Source of the DNA: Clostridia bacterium
GTDB lineage: Bacteria > Bacillota > Clostridia > Oscillospirales > CAG-272
DNA length: 64,000 nucleotides
Assembly: GCA_017472255.1 (NCBI GenBank)
Contig: JAFUQU010000011.1
Span: 186,001-250,000, forward strand
Direction of reading: 5' to 3'
Part shown: piece by piece, positions 1 through 8,661 of the stretch
Numbering within the stretch: position 1 is the stretch's first letter
How the letters are laid out: each line of letters opens with the position of its first letter
Translations under genes and position numbers: made by a program
The notes under the pieces: model-generated
What the model saw: only the letters and a program-made list of their open reading frames with translations
Database searches by the model: none
Told to the model about the DNA's origin: nothing

Positions 1-1
1 T

Positions 2-388
2 TCGGTTTATGCCGCCACGCTTTTCGCGGAGATGATCTCCGTCACCGGAAAGTCCCCCTCCGCGCTGATGGACGAGCTGACCGAAAGGTACGGTCGCTAC
101 GAAATGTGCGAGTTCAACCTCCGTTTTGCGCCCGAGGATAAGGCGCGGATTTCGCATATCATCTTCGACGAGAAGAAGCTGCCCGAATTCGGCGCCGACA
201 TCGCCCGCGTCGCCTACGAGGACGGCTGCAAGGTATATTTCGCTCCCAAGGCGGACGGCAGCTACGGCGGATTCATCATCTGCCGCTTCTCCGGCACCGA
301 GCCGCTGCTGCGAATCTTCGCGGAAGCGGACAGCAGGGAAAAGGCGCAGGGCTTCATCGACACCTTCGCGAAGTTTCTGGGGCTGTGA
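2..388 (+). CDS. Phosphohexomutase (phosphomannomutase/phosphoglucomutase family), C-terminal part
   Basis: This is the 3' end of a gene that begins before the window. The readable 128 residues contain the phosphohexomutase C-terminal domain. The diagnostic phosphate-binding loop RFSGTEPLLR lies near residue 98, where the family has R-x-SGTEP-x-x-R, followed by a short amphipathic helix to the stop. Enzymes of this family interconvert hexose 1- and 6-phosphates in the cytoplasm through a phosphoserine that lies outside the visible part. Substrate (mannose, glucose or glucosamine phosphate) cannot be decided from this fragment. The next gene begins 2 bases after the stop, so the two are probably co-transcribed. 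Confidence 0.9.
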   Translation, partial: SVYAATLFAEMISVTGKSPSALMDELTERYGRYEMCEFNLRFAPEDKARISHIIFDEKKLPEFGADIARVAYEDGCKVYFAPKADGSYGGFIICRFSGTEPLLRIFAEADSREKAQGFIDTFAKFLGL

Positions 389-390
389 CC

Positions 391-915
391 ATGCGGCTGT
401 TTCATGTGAGCGAGGATCCGAACCTCTCCGTCTTCGAACCGCGCATACCCACCCGCGCCGACCTTGACCCGGAAGTGCCGCTGGTTTGGGCGCTGGACGA
501 GGAGCATCTGCCAAACTTCCTGACGCCCCGGGATTGTCCCCGGGTGGCGTATCAGACCGGCGTCAACACCACCGATGAGGACGCGGCGCGATTCTTCACG
601 CCGCCCCATCGCTATACGCTGGTTATCGAAAGCGGCTGGTTCCCGCTGTTTGCGCAGACCACGCTCTGGCTGTATGAATTCGACCCGTCAGGCTTTATAA
701 AGCAGGACGACGCGGCGGGCTATTGGGTGGCGACCACAACCCAGACGCCCATCGGCAAGCTCTGCGTCAACGACCTGTTCGACGAGCTGTTCCGCCGGAA
801 TGTGGAGCTGCGGGTGGTGGAAAACCTCTGGCCCATTGCCGATTCGGTGCAGGGGAGCAGCCTTCAATGGTCGCTTTGCCGGATGAGAAACGCCTGCGAA
901 AGGCAGACACTATAA
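391..915 (+). CDS. DUF6886-type protein of unknown function
   Basis: A 174-residue soluble protein starting MRLFHVSEDPN, with no signal peptide or membrane segment. The N-terminal pattern (MRLFHVSE, then FEPRIP, then PLVWALDEEHLPNFL and CPRVAYQTG) matches my recollection of the DUF6886 family, small Firmicutes proteins with no assigned reaction. The ATG at 391 is preferred; a GTG at 385 overlaps the upstream stop and would add two residues. No strong ribosome binding site is visible, so translation may depend on coupling to the mutase gene just upstream. A strong terminator follows at 921. Confidence 0.7.
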   Translation: MRLFHVSEDPNLSVFEPRIPTRADLDPEVPLVWALDEEHLPNFLTPRDCPRVAYQTGVNTTDEDAARFFTPPHRYTLVIESGWFPLFAQTTLWLYEFDPSGFIKQDDAAGYWVATTTQTPIGKLCVNDLFDELFRRNVELRVVENLWPIADSVQGSSLQWSLCRMRNACERQTL

Positions 916-920
916 AGAAG

Positions 921-955
921 CGAGCCTCCCGCGATTGCGGGAGGCTCGTTCGTTT
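921..955 (+). terminator. Intrinsic terminator after the DUF6886-type gene
   Basis: A perfect 12-bp stem (921-932 with 937-948) closes a GATT loop and is followed by TTCGTTT. It sits between convergent genes, so it may act in both directions. Confidence 0.85.
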
Positions 956-963
956 GCGATGGA

Positions 964-1926
964 TTAAAGGCCGAGGCAGAGAATCGAATAAAGCACCGGG
1001 ATTGTAACGACGGAAATCAGCGTGGTGCCCAGCGTGAACGCCACGGAGCTGTCGGTATCGCCTCCAAAGCTGTCCGCGAAGGTGGACGCCAGCCCGGCGG
1101 TGGGCATGGCAAAGGCGATGAAGAATCCCAAAATCATGTTAGCGTCCACGATTCCGCCGGGAAGCAGCGCTTTCGCAGCAAGGAGCGCCGCCGTGATGAC
1201 GAGCGGATAAGCCGCCAGCCTGAGCGCCGAAACATAGTAGGTTCTCCACGACCCGAACAGCGTTTTCAGCTTTACGCCGCCCAGCTTCATGCCCAGAATC
1301 GTCATGGAGATGGGGGTGACGATATTGCTGAAATGGGTGGAATAGGCGGCAAGCTCGGGAATATAGGATTTGACATTCAGCAGATTCAGCAGGATGCCCG
1401 CGATAAAAGCGATCAGCACCGGATTCAGGAACGCCTTTTTCAGGCTGATTCTGCTTCTGTCGCCCGAAACCAGATAGATGCCCAGGGTGTACATCAGGAT
1501 GTTGGAGATGATGTTGAGCATGATCAGCACGGTCATGACGGGCGAATCCGCGCCGAACACCGACATGGCCAGCGGTATGCCGAGAAATCCGTTATTGGGA
1601 AATACCGCGCAGAAACGCATCATGCCCCGCGTCTTTTCCTGCTTTTCGGCTGCGCTCAGCGGCGCTGACGTGACAAACATCACCAGAATGAAGACCGCGC
1701 CGACAACCGCCGTCAGGACAAGCGTAACCAGCAGTTCTTTGTCGAAGGAAAGATTGTTGATGCAGCTGGTGAGAATCAGAAAGGGCATACCGACGTACAT
1801 CAGCAGCTTGGACAGCGGTCCGGAGCCTTCGGGCTTCAGCTGACCGCTTCGCACCAGCAGAAATCCCGGCACGGCGAGGGAAACGAACAGAATGACATTG
1901 CGCAGCATGATAAGCAATGCGTCCAT
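964..1926 (-). CDS. AEC (auxin efflux carrier) family permease
   Basis: A 320-residue integral membrane protein with about ten hydrophobic segments arranged as two similar halves, the typical length of AEC-family carriers. Family marks are the FPNNGFLGIPLA stretch near residue 120 and an AMPTAG stretch in the second half. Characterised bacterial relatives export or exchange organic acids or amino acids; the substrate here is unknown. The start at 1926 is preceded by GGAGG 5 bases upstream, and longer in-frame extensions run through the upstream AraC gene. It is the last gene of a minus-strand run (phosphofructokinase, AraC, AEC). A second, divergent AEC gene is at 34981-35925. Confidence 0.88.
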   Translation of the reverse strand: MDALLIMLRNVILFVSLAVPGFLLVRSGQLKPEGSGPLSKLLMYVGMPFLILTSCINNLSFDKELLVTLVLTAVVGAVFILVMFVTSAPLSAAEKQEKTRGMMRFCAVFPNNGFLGIPLAMSVFGADSPVMTVLIMLNIISNILMYTLGIYLVSGDRSRISLKKAFLNPVLIAFIAGILLNLLNVKSYIPELAAYSTHFSNIVTPISMTILGMKLGGVKLKTLFGSWRTYYVSALRLAAYPLVITAALLAAKALLPGGIVDANMILGFFIAFAMPTAGLASTFADSFGGDTDSSVAFTLGTTLISVVTIPVLYSILCLGL

Positions 1927-1984
1927 GGTTGATATCCTCCTTGTGATGTCTATCGTATACCATAGATTGAGACCGGAAGGCTGT

Positions 1985-2827
1985 CTATATCTGCATATGA
2001 TCCTTCCGATAGTCCGACGGAAGCCGGCCGTAGCGCGCCTTAAAGGCGGCGGTGAAGTGGGCGGGGGAGGAAAAACCGAACTCGGCGGCGATGGATTCGA
2101 TGGTGTCGCCGCCGGAAGTGAGCCGTCCCAGCGCCGCCTGAAGGCGGCAGTCGATGAGCCAGCGATGGGGCGTAATGCCCGTCGCTTCCCGGAAAACCCG
2201 GGAGAGGTAGTTGGGATGATAGCCCAGCGCCGCCGCGACGGATTCGTTGGACACATCCTCCCGGCAGTGCTCGCGGATGTACGACCGCACCTCGTCCGCA
2301 AGACGCGCCCGCCGGGAACTTCCGCCCGCCGACGCACGAATCGCGCGCACCAGCAGATCGGTCATAAGCGCCGACAGCCGCAGACGGGTGTGGGGACGAT
2401 TGTTCTGGAATTCCTCGAACACCTCCGCAACGCCGTCCGCCAGTCCACTGTCGCCCTGAATGACGATGGGTGCGGACAGCTCGGGAAAGTCAATCCGCTC
2501 GATAACCTTCGCGGGATCGTAGTCCTCCGGATGGTTCGGCTGCACCACCGGCTCGTTTGCGTGGGCGCAGGTCAGATCGAAGTTGACGCAGATGTAGTCG
2601 AAGGATTTGTCCGCGACCCGGCAGAACCAATAGGGAATCCCCGTGTTGAAGACGCAGACGGCGTCCTTTTTCAGCTTCAACTCGCCCGTGGTCGTGCGAA
2701 GCAGTGCTTCGCCTTCGCGGATGCAGAAGACGCGGCAGTCGTAGGCCATCGAATAGCCCCGGTTGTTCCACTTCCAGTTCGCTTCGGTGACGTTGCGCAC
2801 CCAGGGGCGGATCTCCTCCAGCGTCAT
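1985..2827 (-). CDS. AraC family transcriptional regulator
   Basis: A 280-residue protein. Residues 1-140 form a cupin-like sensor (GYSMAYDCRVFCI, then LKKDAVCVFNTGIPYWF), and residues 175-275 are the double helix-turn-helix DNA-binding domain, with LGYHPNYLSRVFREATGITPH in the first half and IAAEFGFSSPAHFTAAFKARYG in the second. The start lies 3 bases after the phosphofructokinase stop, so it is co-transcribed with that gene and with the AEC carrier. It may control this transport and glycolysis cassette in response to a sugar or organic acid; that role is inference. Confidence 0.92.
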   Translation of the reverse strand: MTLEEIRPWVRNVTEANWKWNNRGYSMAYDCRVFCIREGEALLRTTTGELKLKKDAVCVFNTGIPYWFCRVADKSFDYICVNFDLTCAHANEPVVQPNHPEDYDPAKVIERIDFPELSAPIVIQGDSGLADGVAEVFEEFQNNRPHTRLRLSALMTDLLVRAIRASAGGSSRRARLADEVRSYIREHCREDVSNESVAAALGYHPNYLSRVFREATGITPHRWLIDCRLQAALGRLTSGGDTIESIAAEFGFSSPAHFTAAFKARYGRLPSDYRKDHMQI

Positions 2828-2830
2828 GGG

Positions 2831-4066
2831 TCAGCGGGGGATGACAAAGTGCTTGGGCAGACCGTTTTCGTAGGGAATGTCGCACTCGCCCTGAATCAGC
2901 GGCAGCAGGTAGTCGATGCCCGCGTCGGTGATGTTGTTGCCCTCGGCGTTGATGAATTCGTCCGGAACCTCGCGGATCATGTTGGCGATCTTCGCGATGT
3001 CCCCGGGCTGGATGTCCACATAATAGTCGCCCTCCCGGCGGATGAAGCACATCATCTTGCCGGACAGACCGCCCACGGCGTTTTCGACGGCGGCTCTGCC
3101 TACGCGAACCGATTCGCTGATGTCCGCGCCCGACGCGATGTGGGACGCGCATCTCTGGAGGATGTTCAACTCAACCGAACGCACCTTGCAGCCGATTTCC
3201 GCCTTGACCGCCATTTCCAGCGTTTTGCCGGTGCCGGACAGATAGCGGTGTCCGAACACGTCCACCGCGCCGCTTTGGGAACCTTCGCCCACATAGTGAC
3301 CGTCCGCCAGCTTGATGCCTTCGGAGACGGCGACCACCACGTTGGGATGCACCTCCAGCGCCGCGCGAACGTCGGCGTAGAACCTATCGTAATCGAACAC
3401 CCGCTCGGGCAGATAAACAAGGTCGGGCGCCACGCCGCAAACCTTGCGGGTCAGGGCGGCGGAAGCGGTGAGCCAGCCGGCGTCCCGTCCCATGATTTCG
3501 ACGATGGTGACAGCCTTCATCGTGTAGACGGCGGTGTCGCGGATGATTTCCTGCATGGAAGCGGCGATGTACTTGGCGGCGGAACCGAAGCCGGGGGTGT
3601 GATCGGTGCCCACCAGATCGTTGTCGATGGTTTTCGGCACGCCCATAACCCGCATTTCCCAGTCCTTGTCAGCCAGCCAGGCGGTGAGCTTTGCCACCGT
3701 GTCCATGGAATCGTTGCCGCCGATGTAGAAGAAATAGCGGATATCGTGCTTTTTGAAGAAGGTCAGCAGCTGCTCGTAAATGACCGCGCCCTCGGCGTCG
3801 TCTAACTTTGGCAGCTTGCGGCGGCAGGAACCGAGCGCGGCGGCGGGCGTAGCTTCCAGCACGCGCAGGTCGGCTTCGTTTGCGAAAACTTCGCTTAAAT
3901 TGCAGATTGTGTCGGCGAGCATACCCTCCACGCCGTTGAAGGCGCCGTAGATGGTCGGGATGGCGTCCGACGCCATAGCGCCGCGAATGACGCCCGACAG
4001 GGTAGCGTTGATGGCGGCGGTGGGTCCGCCCGACTGTCCGACGATGGCATTTCCTTTAAGTAACAT
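2831..4066 (-). CDS. pfp: 6-phosphofructokinase, PPi-type
   Basis: A 411-residue cytoplasmic enzyme that phosphorylates fructose 6-phosphate to the 1,6-bisphosphate. Signature stretches are GQSGGPTAAINA at residues 10-21, IGGNDSMDT near 115, and PKTIDNDLVGTDHTPGFGSAA near 145-165. In ATP enzymes the second motif is GGDGS and the third PGTIDND; an Asp in the fourth position of GGxDS and the Lys of PKTIDND are the known marks of pyrophosphate-using enzymes. PPi is therefore the likely phosphoryl donor, making the step reversible. The length fits the roughly 400-residue clostridial type. First gene of a three-gene minus-strand unit with its own promoter. Confidence 0.92.
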   Translation of the reverse strand: MLLKGNAIVGQSGGPTAAINATLSGVIRGAMASDAIPTIYGAFNGVEGMLADTICNLSEVFANEADLRVLEATPAAALGSCRRKLPKLDDAEGAVIYEQLLTFFKKHDIRYFFYIGGNDSMDTVAKLTAWLADKDWEMRVMGVPKTIDNDLVGTDHTPGFGSAAKYIAASMQEIIRDTAVYTMKAVTIVEIMGRDAGWLTASAALTRKVCGVAPDLVYLPERVFDYDRFYADVRAALEVHPNVVVAVSEGIKLADGHYVGEGSQSGAVDVFGHRYLSGTGKTLEMAVKAEIGCKVRSVELNILQRCASHIASGADISESVRVGRAAVENAVGGLSGKMMCFIRREGDYYVDIQPGDIAKIANMIREVPDEFINAEGNNITDAGIDYLLPLIQGECDIPYENGLPKHFVIPR

Positions 4067-4110
4067 GGGTTTATCTCCTGTTATGATTTAATGAAAGGTT
4101 TGATATCAAC

Positions 4111-4139
4111 AGTTTATCATAATTTTGCCCTTTTGTCAA
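4111..4139 (-). promoter_or_regulatory. Sigma-A type promoter for pfp
   Basis: On the minus strand TTGACA (4139-4134) and TAAACT (4116-4111) are separated by 17 bases, about 45 bases upstream of the phosphofructokinase start. Confidence 0.7.
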
Positions 4140-4213
4140 GATGCAAGGTAGAATTATAACGAAAAACTAACGGAATTGTGTGAATATTCGCAAAAATGAA
4201 GTGCAGAAAAGAA

Positions 4214-4242
4214 TCGCCATCGGCTTTGAAAGCCGATGGCGA
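4214..4242 (-). terminator. Intrinsic terminator of the ABC-2 exporter operon
   Basis: A perfect 13-bp stem (4214-4226 with 4230-4242) lies just after the last permease gene; on the minus strand it is followed by TTCTTTTC. Confidence 0.85.
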
Positions 4243-4246
4243 AAAA

Positions 4247-5041
4247 TCACGAACCCGTGGATTTGTAATGCCGCACGCCCAGCTTCCAGAGCAGGGCGCA
4301 GGGAATCAGGAAAACCAGCGCCAGCAGCGGCGCGAACAGATTCAGAAGGCTGTCCGTCCGCCCGATCAGATAGTGCAGCGGATAAACCTGCACCAGCGTA
4401 TAGGGCACGACGAAGGTCATGACGGTCATGATTTCTTTTCCGTAGATGTCGAAGGGATAGCTGCCATGCTCCCGCACGCCGTCGGTGAGGATGTTCATGA
4501 ACTCCAGCCCCTCCAGCGTGAAAAAGCAGATGAAGGCGAAAATTACGAACACACCGACAAACACCAGCGCGCCGCATACTACCATCAGCACAAGGCAGAG
4601 GATTTTGTCCGGCGTAAAGTCGATGCCGCTGGCGGGGATGGCGTAGCAGAAGGTGACGATGGCTTGAAGGAGCCTTCCGAGGCGGGTAAGCTCGGTTTTG
4701 CTGGCGATGACCTGGAAAATTTCGTTCCGGGGACGGACGAGGATGCGGTCAAATTCGCCGTTGCCGATGACCGCCGGAAAGCGGTCAAGCCCGCGTGCAA
4801 AGGTTTCCGCCAGTGAAAACGCCATATAGATCGACGCGAAGCAGAGCAGCACCTCCTGATAGGTGTAGCCCTCCACCGTGCCGAACCGCCGCAGCAGGAA
4901 GTAAATCGTCAGAAACGCGCTGAACGCGCCCGAAAACTGTCCCAGCAGCGTCATGATGAAGGACGCCTTGTACTGCATCAGCGAGCGCAGGTGGATGGAC
5001 AGAAATTTGCGGTAAACGGTGAGATTGGAGATTTTTTTCAT
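4247..5041 (-). CDS. ABC-2 family transporter permease
   Basis: A 264-residue membrane protein with about six hydrophobic segments. It resembles the DUF990-like ABC-2 permeases, which occur as pairs beside one ATPase. The region after residue 90, ARGLDRFPAVIGNGEFDRILVRPRN, matches the cytoplasmic element seen in these permeases (its partner has GGSISMELIRPCD at the same place). The start at 5041 has a GGGAGG site upstream and follows the partner's stop by 2 bases. Together with the next two genes it should form an exporter in the cytoplasmic membrane. The cargo is unknown; relatives move drugs, peptides or polysaccharide precursors. Confidence 0.88.
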   Translation of the reverse strand: MKKISNLTVYRKFLSIHLRSLMQYKASFIMTLLGQFSGAFSAFLTIYFLLRRFGTVEGYTYQEVLLCFASIYMAFSLAETFARGLDRFPAVIGNGEFDRILVRPRNEIFQVIASKTELTRLGRLLQAIVTFCYAIPASGIDFTPDKILCLVLMVVCGALVFVGVFVIFAFICFFTLEGLEFMNILTDGVREHGSYPFDIYGKEIMTVMTFVVPYTLVQVYPLHYLIGRTDSLLNLFAPLLALVFLIPCALLWKLGVRHYKSTGS

Positions 5042-5043
5042 AA

Positions 5044-5898
5044 TTAACCTCCCTGTACCACGACCCGCTTCAGCGAACGGTTCAGCCACATCCGACCGGT
5101 GACGATCAATACCGCTGCCCAGATAAACTGCAAGCCCACCGTTCGCAGCGCGTCCATGCCCGCCAGCGTGCCGCCCCAGATCAGACAGGGCGCGCTTTGC
5201 ACCGCCGCGAAGGGAAGGTATTGCAGCACGTCGTAGAAGCCGTCCGGCAGGAAGGGCAGGGGAACCAGCTCGCCGCCGAGAAATCCGGCGACCATGCCGT
5301 AAACCATCCGCACGCCCGCGTGATTCAGCGTGTAGAACGTGCTGATGTAGACGAACATTTCGATGGACGAAACCACCAGCAGGCTGCCGATCAGCGAAAT
5401 CAGCGTGACCGCCAGGGCGAACACCACATCCCCCGCCGTTTCGCAGCCCTCGGGAAAGCGCATTCCGTAGCCCGCGGGCAGAAAGGAAGCGATGACCAGA
5501 ATCGGCATACAGCGCAGCACCACACGCGAAAGCCTGGACGCGCAGGATTTGGTCAGCCACATGGCGTAGAGGTCACAGGGGCGGATCAGCTCCATGGAGA
5601 TGGAGCCGCCGGTGATGGCGGAGAAGATGCTGCTGTCGAAGTGCCACGAATTAAACATGGAAAGCATCGCCTGCCGGAACCAGATGTAGTTGACCGTCGC
5701 CTGCAAGCCCATGGGGAAGGCGGACGGATCGCCGCGCCAGAAGGCGTTATAAAGGAGCGTTTCCATGAAGCCCCAGAAAAACTGGGTGGCGATTCCCGCC
5801 AGCGCGGCGGCGCGGTATTGCAGCCCCGCCGAGAAGCGGATATGAAAGAATGCCAGATATTTGTGCAGGAAGGACGGTTGTTTTGCAGCTTCACTCAT
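5044..5898 (-). CDS. ABC-2 family transporter permease (partner)
   Basis: A 284-residue permease with about six membrane segments and a short cytoplasmic N-terminus. The GGSISMELIRPCDLYAMW element near residues 95-112 corresponds to the same element in the neighbouring permease, which suggests that the two form a heterodimeric channel. Its start overlaps the ATPase stop by 4 bases (ATGA), so translation is probably coupled and the subunits made in fixed ratio. Confidence 0.88.
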   Translation of the reverse strand: MSEAAKQPSFLHKYLAFFHIRFSAGLQYRAAALAGIATQFFWGFMETLLYNAFWRGDPSAFPMGLQATVNYIWFRQAMLSMFNSWHFDSSIFSAITGGSISMELIRPCDLYAMWLTKSCASRLSRVVLRCMPILVIASFLPAGYGMRFPEGCETAGDVVFALAVTLISLIGSLLVVSSIEMFVYISTFYTLNHAGVRMVYGMVAGFLGGELVPLPFLPDGFYDVLQYLPFAAVQSAPCLIWGGTLAGMDALRTVGLQFIWAAVLIVTGRMWLNRSLKRVVVQGG

Positions 5899-6899
5899 AC
5901 GCCGTACTCCCTGTACATATTGACCACGATTTCGTCGATGGACGTGGATTCCACGGCGATGTCGGTCAGCTCAGTCTTGCCCGACAGCAGCGATATCAGC
6001 GCCGACGGCGAACCGTCGATGGCGAACACCGCTCGGTGCGAACCGTCCGAAACGGCGCTTAAGCCCTCCCGACCGTCCAGCGTCAGCAACGACGCGCCCT
6101 CGGGAAGGGCGGTCAGGTCGGCGGAGCCGGTGAATTCGGCGGTGAGTCTGCGCCGTCCCTCGAAGCGGTGGCGCAGGTCGGACAGCTGTCCGTCCAGCAG
6201 AATCCGCCCTCTGCCGATTAAAATGATGCGTTTGGTCAGGGCTTCAATATCCTGCATATCGTGGGTGGTAAGAATCACCGTGGTGCCGCGCTCCCGGTTC
6301 AGGTCGGCGACGAAATCCCGGACGGCGATTTTTGACACCGCGTCAAGCCCGATGGTCGGCTCGTCCAGAAAGAGAATCTTCGGCGAGTGAATCAGCGCCG
6401 CCGCGATTTCACAGCGCATACGCTGACCCAGCGAAAGCTGGCGGGTGGGGGTTTGGAGCAGCTGGGATAAATCCAGCATTTCGGTAAGGCGGTCGAGATT
6501 CCGGCGGTATTCGATCGGGTCAACCGAATAAATGGCCTGCAAAAGCTCAAAGGAGTCCGCCACCGGCACGTCCCACCAAAGGGCGGAGCGCTGTCCGAAG
6601 ACCACGCCCAGCTCGGAAACGTGTTCCTTTCTCTGCTTCCACGGTACGCGGCCGTTGATGACGCATTCACCCGAATCGGGGGTGAGGATGCCGCTCATCA
6701 CCTTGACGGTGGACGATTTTCCGGCGCCGTTTGGACCGATGTAGCCCACCATCTCACCGTCGCCGATTTCGAAGCTGATGTCGGCGAGGGCTTCCACGGT
6801 ATCGTACTGTCGGCGAAAGAAGCTGCCCACGGCGTTTTTGATGCCGCCCGCTCTGCGCGATACCCGAAAGCTCTTTTTGATGTGCGAAAGACGAATCAT
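5895..6899 (-). CDS. ABC transporter ATP-binding protein
   Basis: A 334-residue ATPase. Walker A is GPNGAGKSS near residue 55, the ABC signature appears as LSLGQRMRCEIA near 155, and Walker B is ILFLDEPTIGLD followed by the H-loop in LTTHDMQD. After residue 245 there is a C-terminal extension typical of exporters paired with two DUF990-like permeases. It is the first gene of the exporter operon, with a GGAGG site just upstream. A promoter and a terminator-like hairpin lie between 6922 and 7006, so expression may be attenuated. Confidence 0.93.
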   Translation of the reverse strand: MIRLSHIKKSFRVSRRAGGIKNAVGSFFRRQYDTVEALADISFEIGDGEMVGYIGPNGAGKSSTVKVMSGILTPDSGECVINGRVPWKQRKEHVSELGVVFGQRSALWWDVPVADSFELLQAIYSVDPIEYRRNLDRLTEMLDLSQLLQTPTRQLSLGQRMRCEIAAALIHSPKILFLDEPTIGLDAVSKIAVRDFVADLNRERGTTVILTTHDMQDIEALTKRIILIGRGRILLDGQLSDLRHRFEGRRRLTAEFTGSADLTALPEGASLLTLDGREGLSAVSDGSHRAVFAIDGSPSALISLLSGKTELTDIAVESTSIDEIVVNMYREYGV

Positions 6900-6921
6900 A
6901 AATTCCTCCGTATTGGACAGA

Positions 6922-7006
6922 CGAAAAAACCGCAGCTGTTCAGCCGCACAGCCTGCGGAATCGGTCTGTTTTTTCGCTTTGGTAACGGCAAAGCAGTACT
7001 ATTATA
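6922..7006 (-). promoter_or_regulatory. Leader of the ABC exporter operon with terminator-like hairpin
   Basis: On the minus strand a TATAAT box lies at 7006-7001. About 36 bases further on, a hairpin (stem 6958-6948 with 6939-6930, one bulge) is followed directly by six Us at 6929-6924 and then by the ribosome binding site of the ATPase gene. An A-rich stretch before the stem (6976-6968) can pair with the U run and extend the stem. No gene lies upstream on this strand, so the hairpin stands in the operon's own leader and may be an attenuator; alternatively it is a bidirectional terminator facing the divergent gene. Confidence 0.5.
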
Positions 7007-7093
7007 CTATATCTGCTAAGTGCAATTGTTACGGAATTGTAAATTTTATAAGGCGGATTTTGGAAACGAAGAATATCTTATGTTTTAGAAATC

Positions 7094-7122
7094 TTGACAA
7101 GTACGTCAAAAACAAGTATAAT
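7094..7122 (+). promoter_or_regulatory. Consensus sigma-A promoter for the solute-binding lipoprotein
   Basis: TTGACA (7094-7099), exactly 17 bases, then TATAAT (7117-7122). The predicted transcript starts near 7130 and reaches the GGAGG site at 7172. Confidence 0.85.
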
Positions 7123-7184
7123 GGAAGCACACTTATGTGCAAAGTATACGTGCAAAAATCACAAAGAAAACGGAGGAAACCAAT

Positions 7185-8642
7185 ATGTTCAAAAAAGCGA
7201 CCCTGCTTCTTCTGATCGGCGCGATGCTGACTTCCGCCGCGTCCTGCGGCACAACGTCCGACGTGGGAACCGACACCACCACGTCCGGCGATACCACCAC
7301 AGCCGCTCCCGAGGGGTACGATTACAGCGGCAAAAACTACAACGGCAAAACCTTCCGCGTTTTTGGCATGGATGACATCTACACCATGCACATGAAGTTC
7401 GACCGGGACGAATCCAACGGCGAAATTCTCAACGACGCCATCTACGACCGCAACCGTCTGGTGGAGGACAAGCTGAACGTGGTCATCGAAGAAACCACCG
7501 TGGCAACCTTTGCCGAGGTCAACAACACGCTGGGCACCTCAATTCTGTCGGGGGATGATATCTGCGATCTGGCGCTGATTCCGCCGAGCACCTGCTGCGG
7601 CATTATTATTGAAGGCTATTTCAAGGATCTGCGTTCCATCGGAAGCTGGGATCTGGACGCGGAATGGTACAATCAAAGCTACAACGACGCCGTGACGCTG
7701 AACGGCAAAATGTACTTCGGTATGTCCGACGCCACCATCGCGCTGACCGACGGCATCTGGGCGCTCTTTTTCAACGAAGACATGATGGAAAACCTCAAGA
7801 TGGACAAGCCCTATGACCTGGTGCGCGACGGCACATGGACGACGGACAAGCTGATTTCCTATCTGAAGGCCGCCGCTTCCCTGAACGGCGACGAGGACTG
7901 GAGCTGGCATATGAACGGCAATGCGGTCTACGGTCTTTCCACCGTGGGAACCACCCACTACCGCGTCACCAACGCCATGGGCGAGAAGCTGGTGGAAAAT
8001 CAGGACGGCAAGCTGGTCTTCACCGCCGGTACCGACCGCTTCTACAGCGTCATCGATAAGCTGCGCACGCTGATGGATACCAGCTCCGGCGCGGTTTACT
8101 TCGGCGGAACGAACGGCGGCGACTTCAACATGGAGAGCGGACAATATCTGGCGCCTTTCCCGTCCCAGCGCACCCTGTTCCAGACGGCGGAAATCTGCAA
8201 GACCCAGAGCTTCCGGGAGCTGGAGTTCGATTATGGCGTGGTTCCGTACCCCAAGTACGACGAAAATCAGAGCAGCTATTACTCTCCGATCTTCGAAGCC
8301 TGCGTCGCCTTTTCCATTCCGATCACCGCGCCGGACGCGGAGTTCTCCGCCTCCGTCTGGGACGCGCTGGCTTATGAGGGCGGACAGAGCGTGGTTCCCG
8401 CCTACCGCGAGGTAACGCTGGAGCAGAAGGGTCTGCGCAACGATGATTCCATCGAAATGCTGGGCATTATCACCGACAGCGCTTTTCCGGATGCCGGTTC
8501 CATGTTCGGCATCAGCGGCAGCTTCCGCACCGAGTTCAACACCGAGATCACCAACAACACCGGCGCCATGGCGTCGATCATCGACAAGCACAAGACCTCC
8601 ATTCAGGAAAAAATCGACGAACTGGTGGACGCCATCGGCTGA
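7185..8642 (+). CDS. Extracellular solute-binding lipoprotein (probable sugar-binding), orphan
   Basis: A 485-residue exported lipoprotein. Residues 1-20 are a lipoprotein signal ending SAAS before the lipid-modified Cys21, followed by a Thr/Ser-rich linker to about residue 45. The mature part resembles family 1 solute-binding proteins of carbohydrate ABC importers (FRVFGMDD, then LNDAIYDRNRLVEDKLNV, and WALFFNEDMM later). No permease or ATPase lies nearby. The start has a clear GGAGG 8 bases upstream. A paralogue of identical length is at 42932-44389, sharing phrases such as KPYDMVREGTW/KPYDLVRDGTW and LRN(D/E)(D/E)SIEML. Ligand unknown; it probably serves a remote shared permease. Confidence 0.85.
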   Translation: MFKKATLLLLIGAMLTSAASCGTTSDVGTDTTTSGDTTTAAPEGYDYSGKNYNGKTFRVFGMDDIYTMHMKFDRDESNGEILNDAIYDRNRLVEDKLNVVIEETTVATFAEVNNTLGTSILSGDDICDLALIPPSTCCGIIIEGYFKDLRSIGSWDLDAEWYNQSYNDAVTLNGKMYFGMSDATIALTDGIWALFFNEDMMENLKMDKPYDLVRDGTWTTDKLISYLKAAASLNGDEDWSWHMNGNAVYGLSTVGTTHYRVTNAMGEKLVENQDGKLVFTAGTDRFYSVIDKLRTLMDTSSGAVYFGGTNGGDFNMESGQYLAPFPSQRTLFQTAEICKTQSFRELEFDYGVVPYPKYDENQSSYYSPIFEACVAFSIPITAPDAEFSASVWDALAYEGGQSVVPAYREVTLEQKGLRNDDSIEMLGIITDSAFPDAGSMFGISGSFRTEFNTEITNNTGAMASIIDKHKTSIQEKIDELVDAIG

Positions 8643-8661
8643 TAAAAAACGGATATAATAC

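Noticed and set aside
1892-3805. A 637-codon plus-strand frame
   Set aside because: Antisense to pfp and the AraC gene, both of which have clear motifs and ribosome binding sites.
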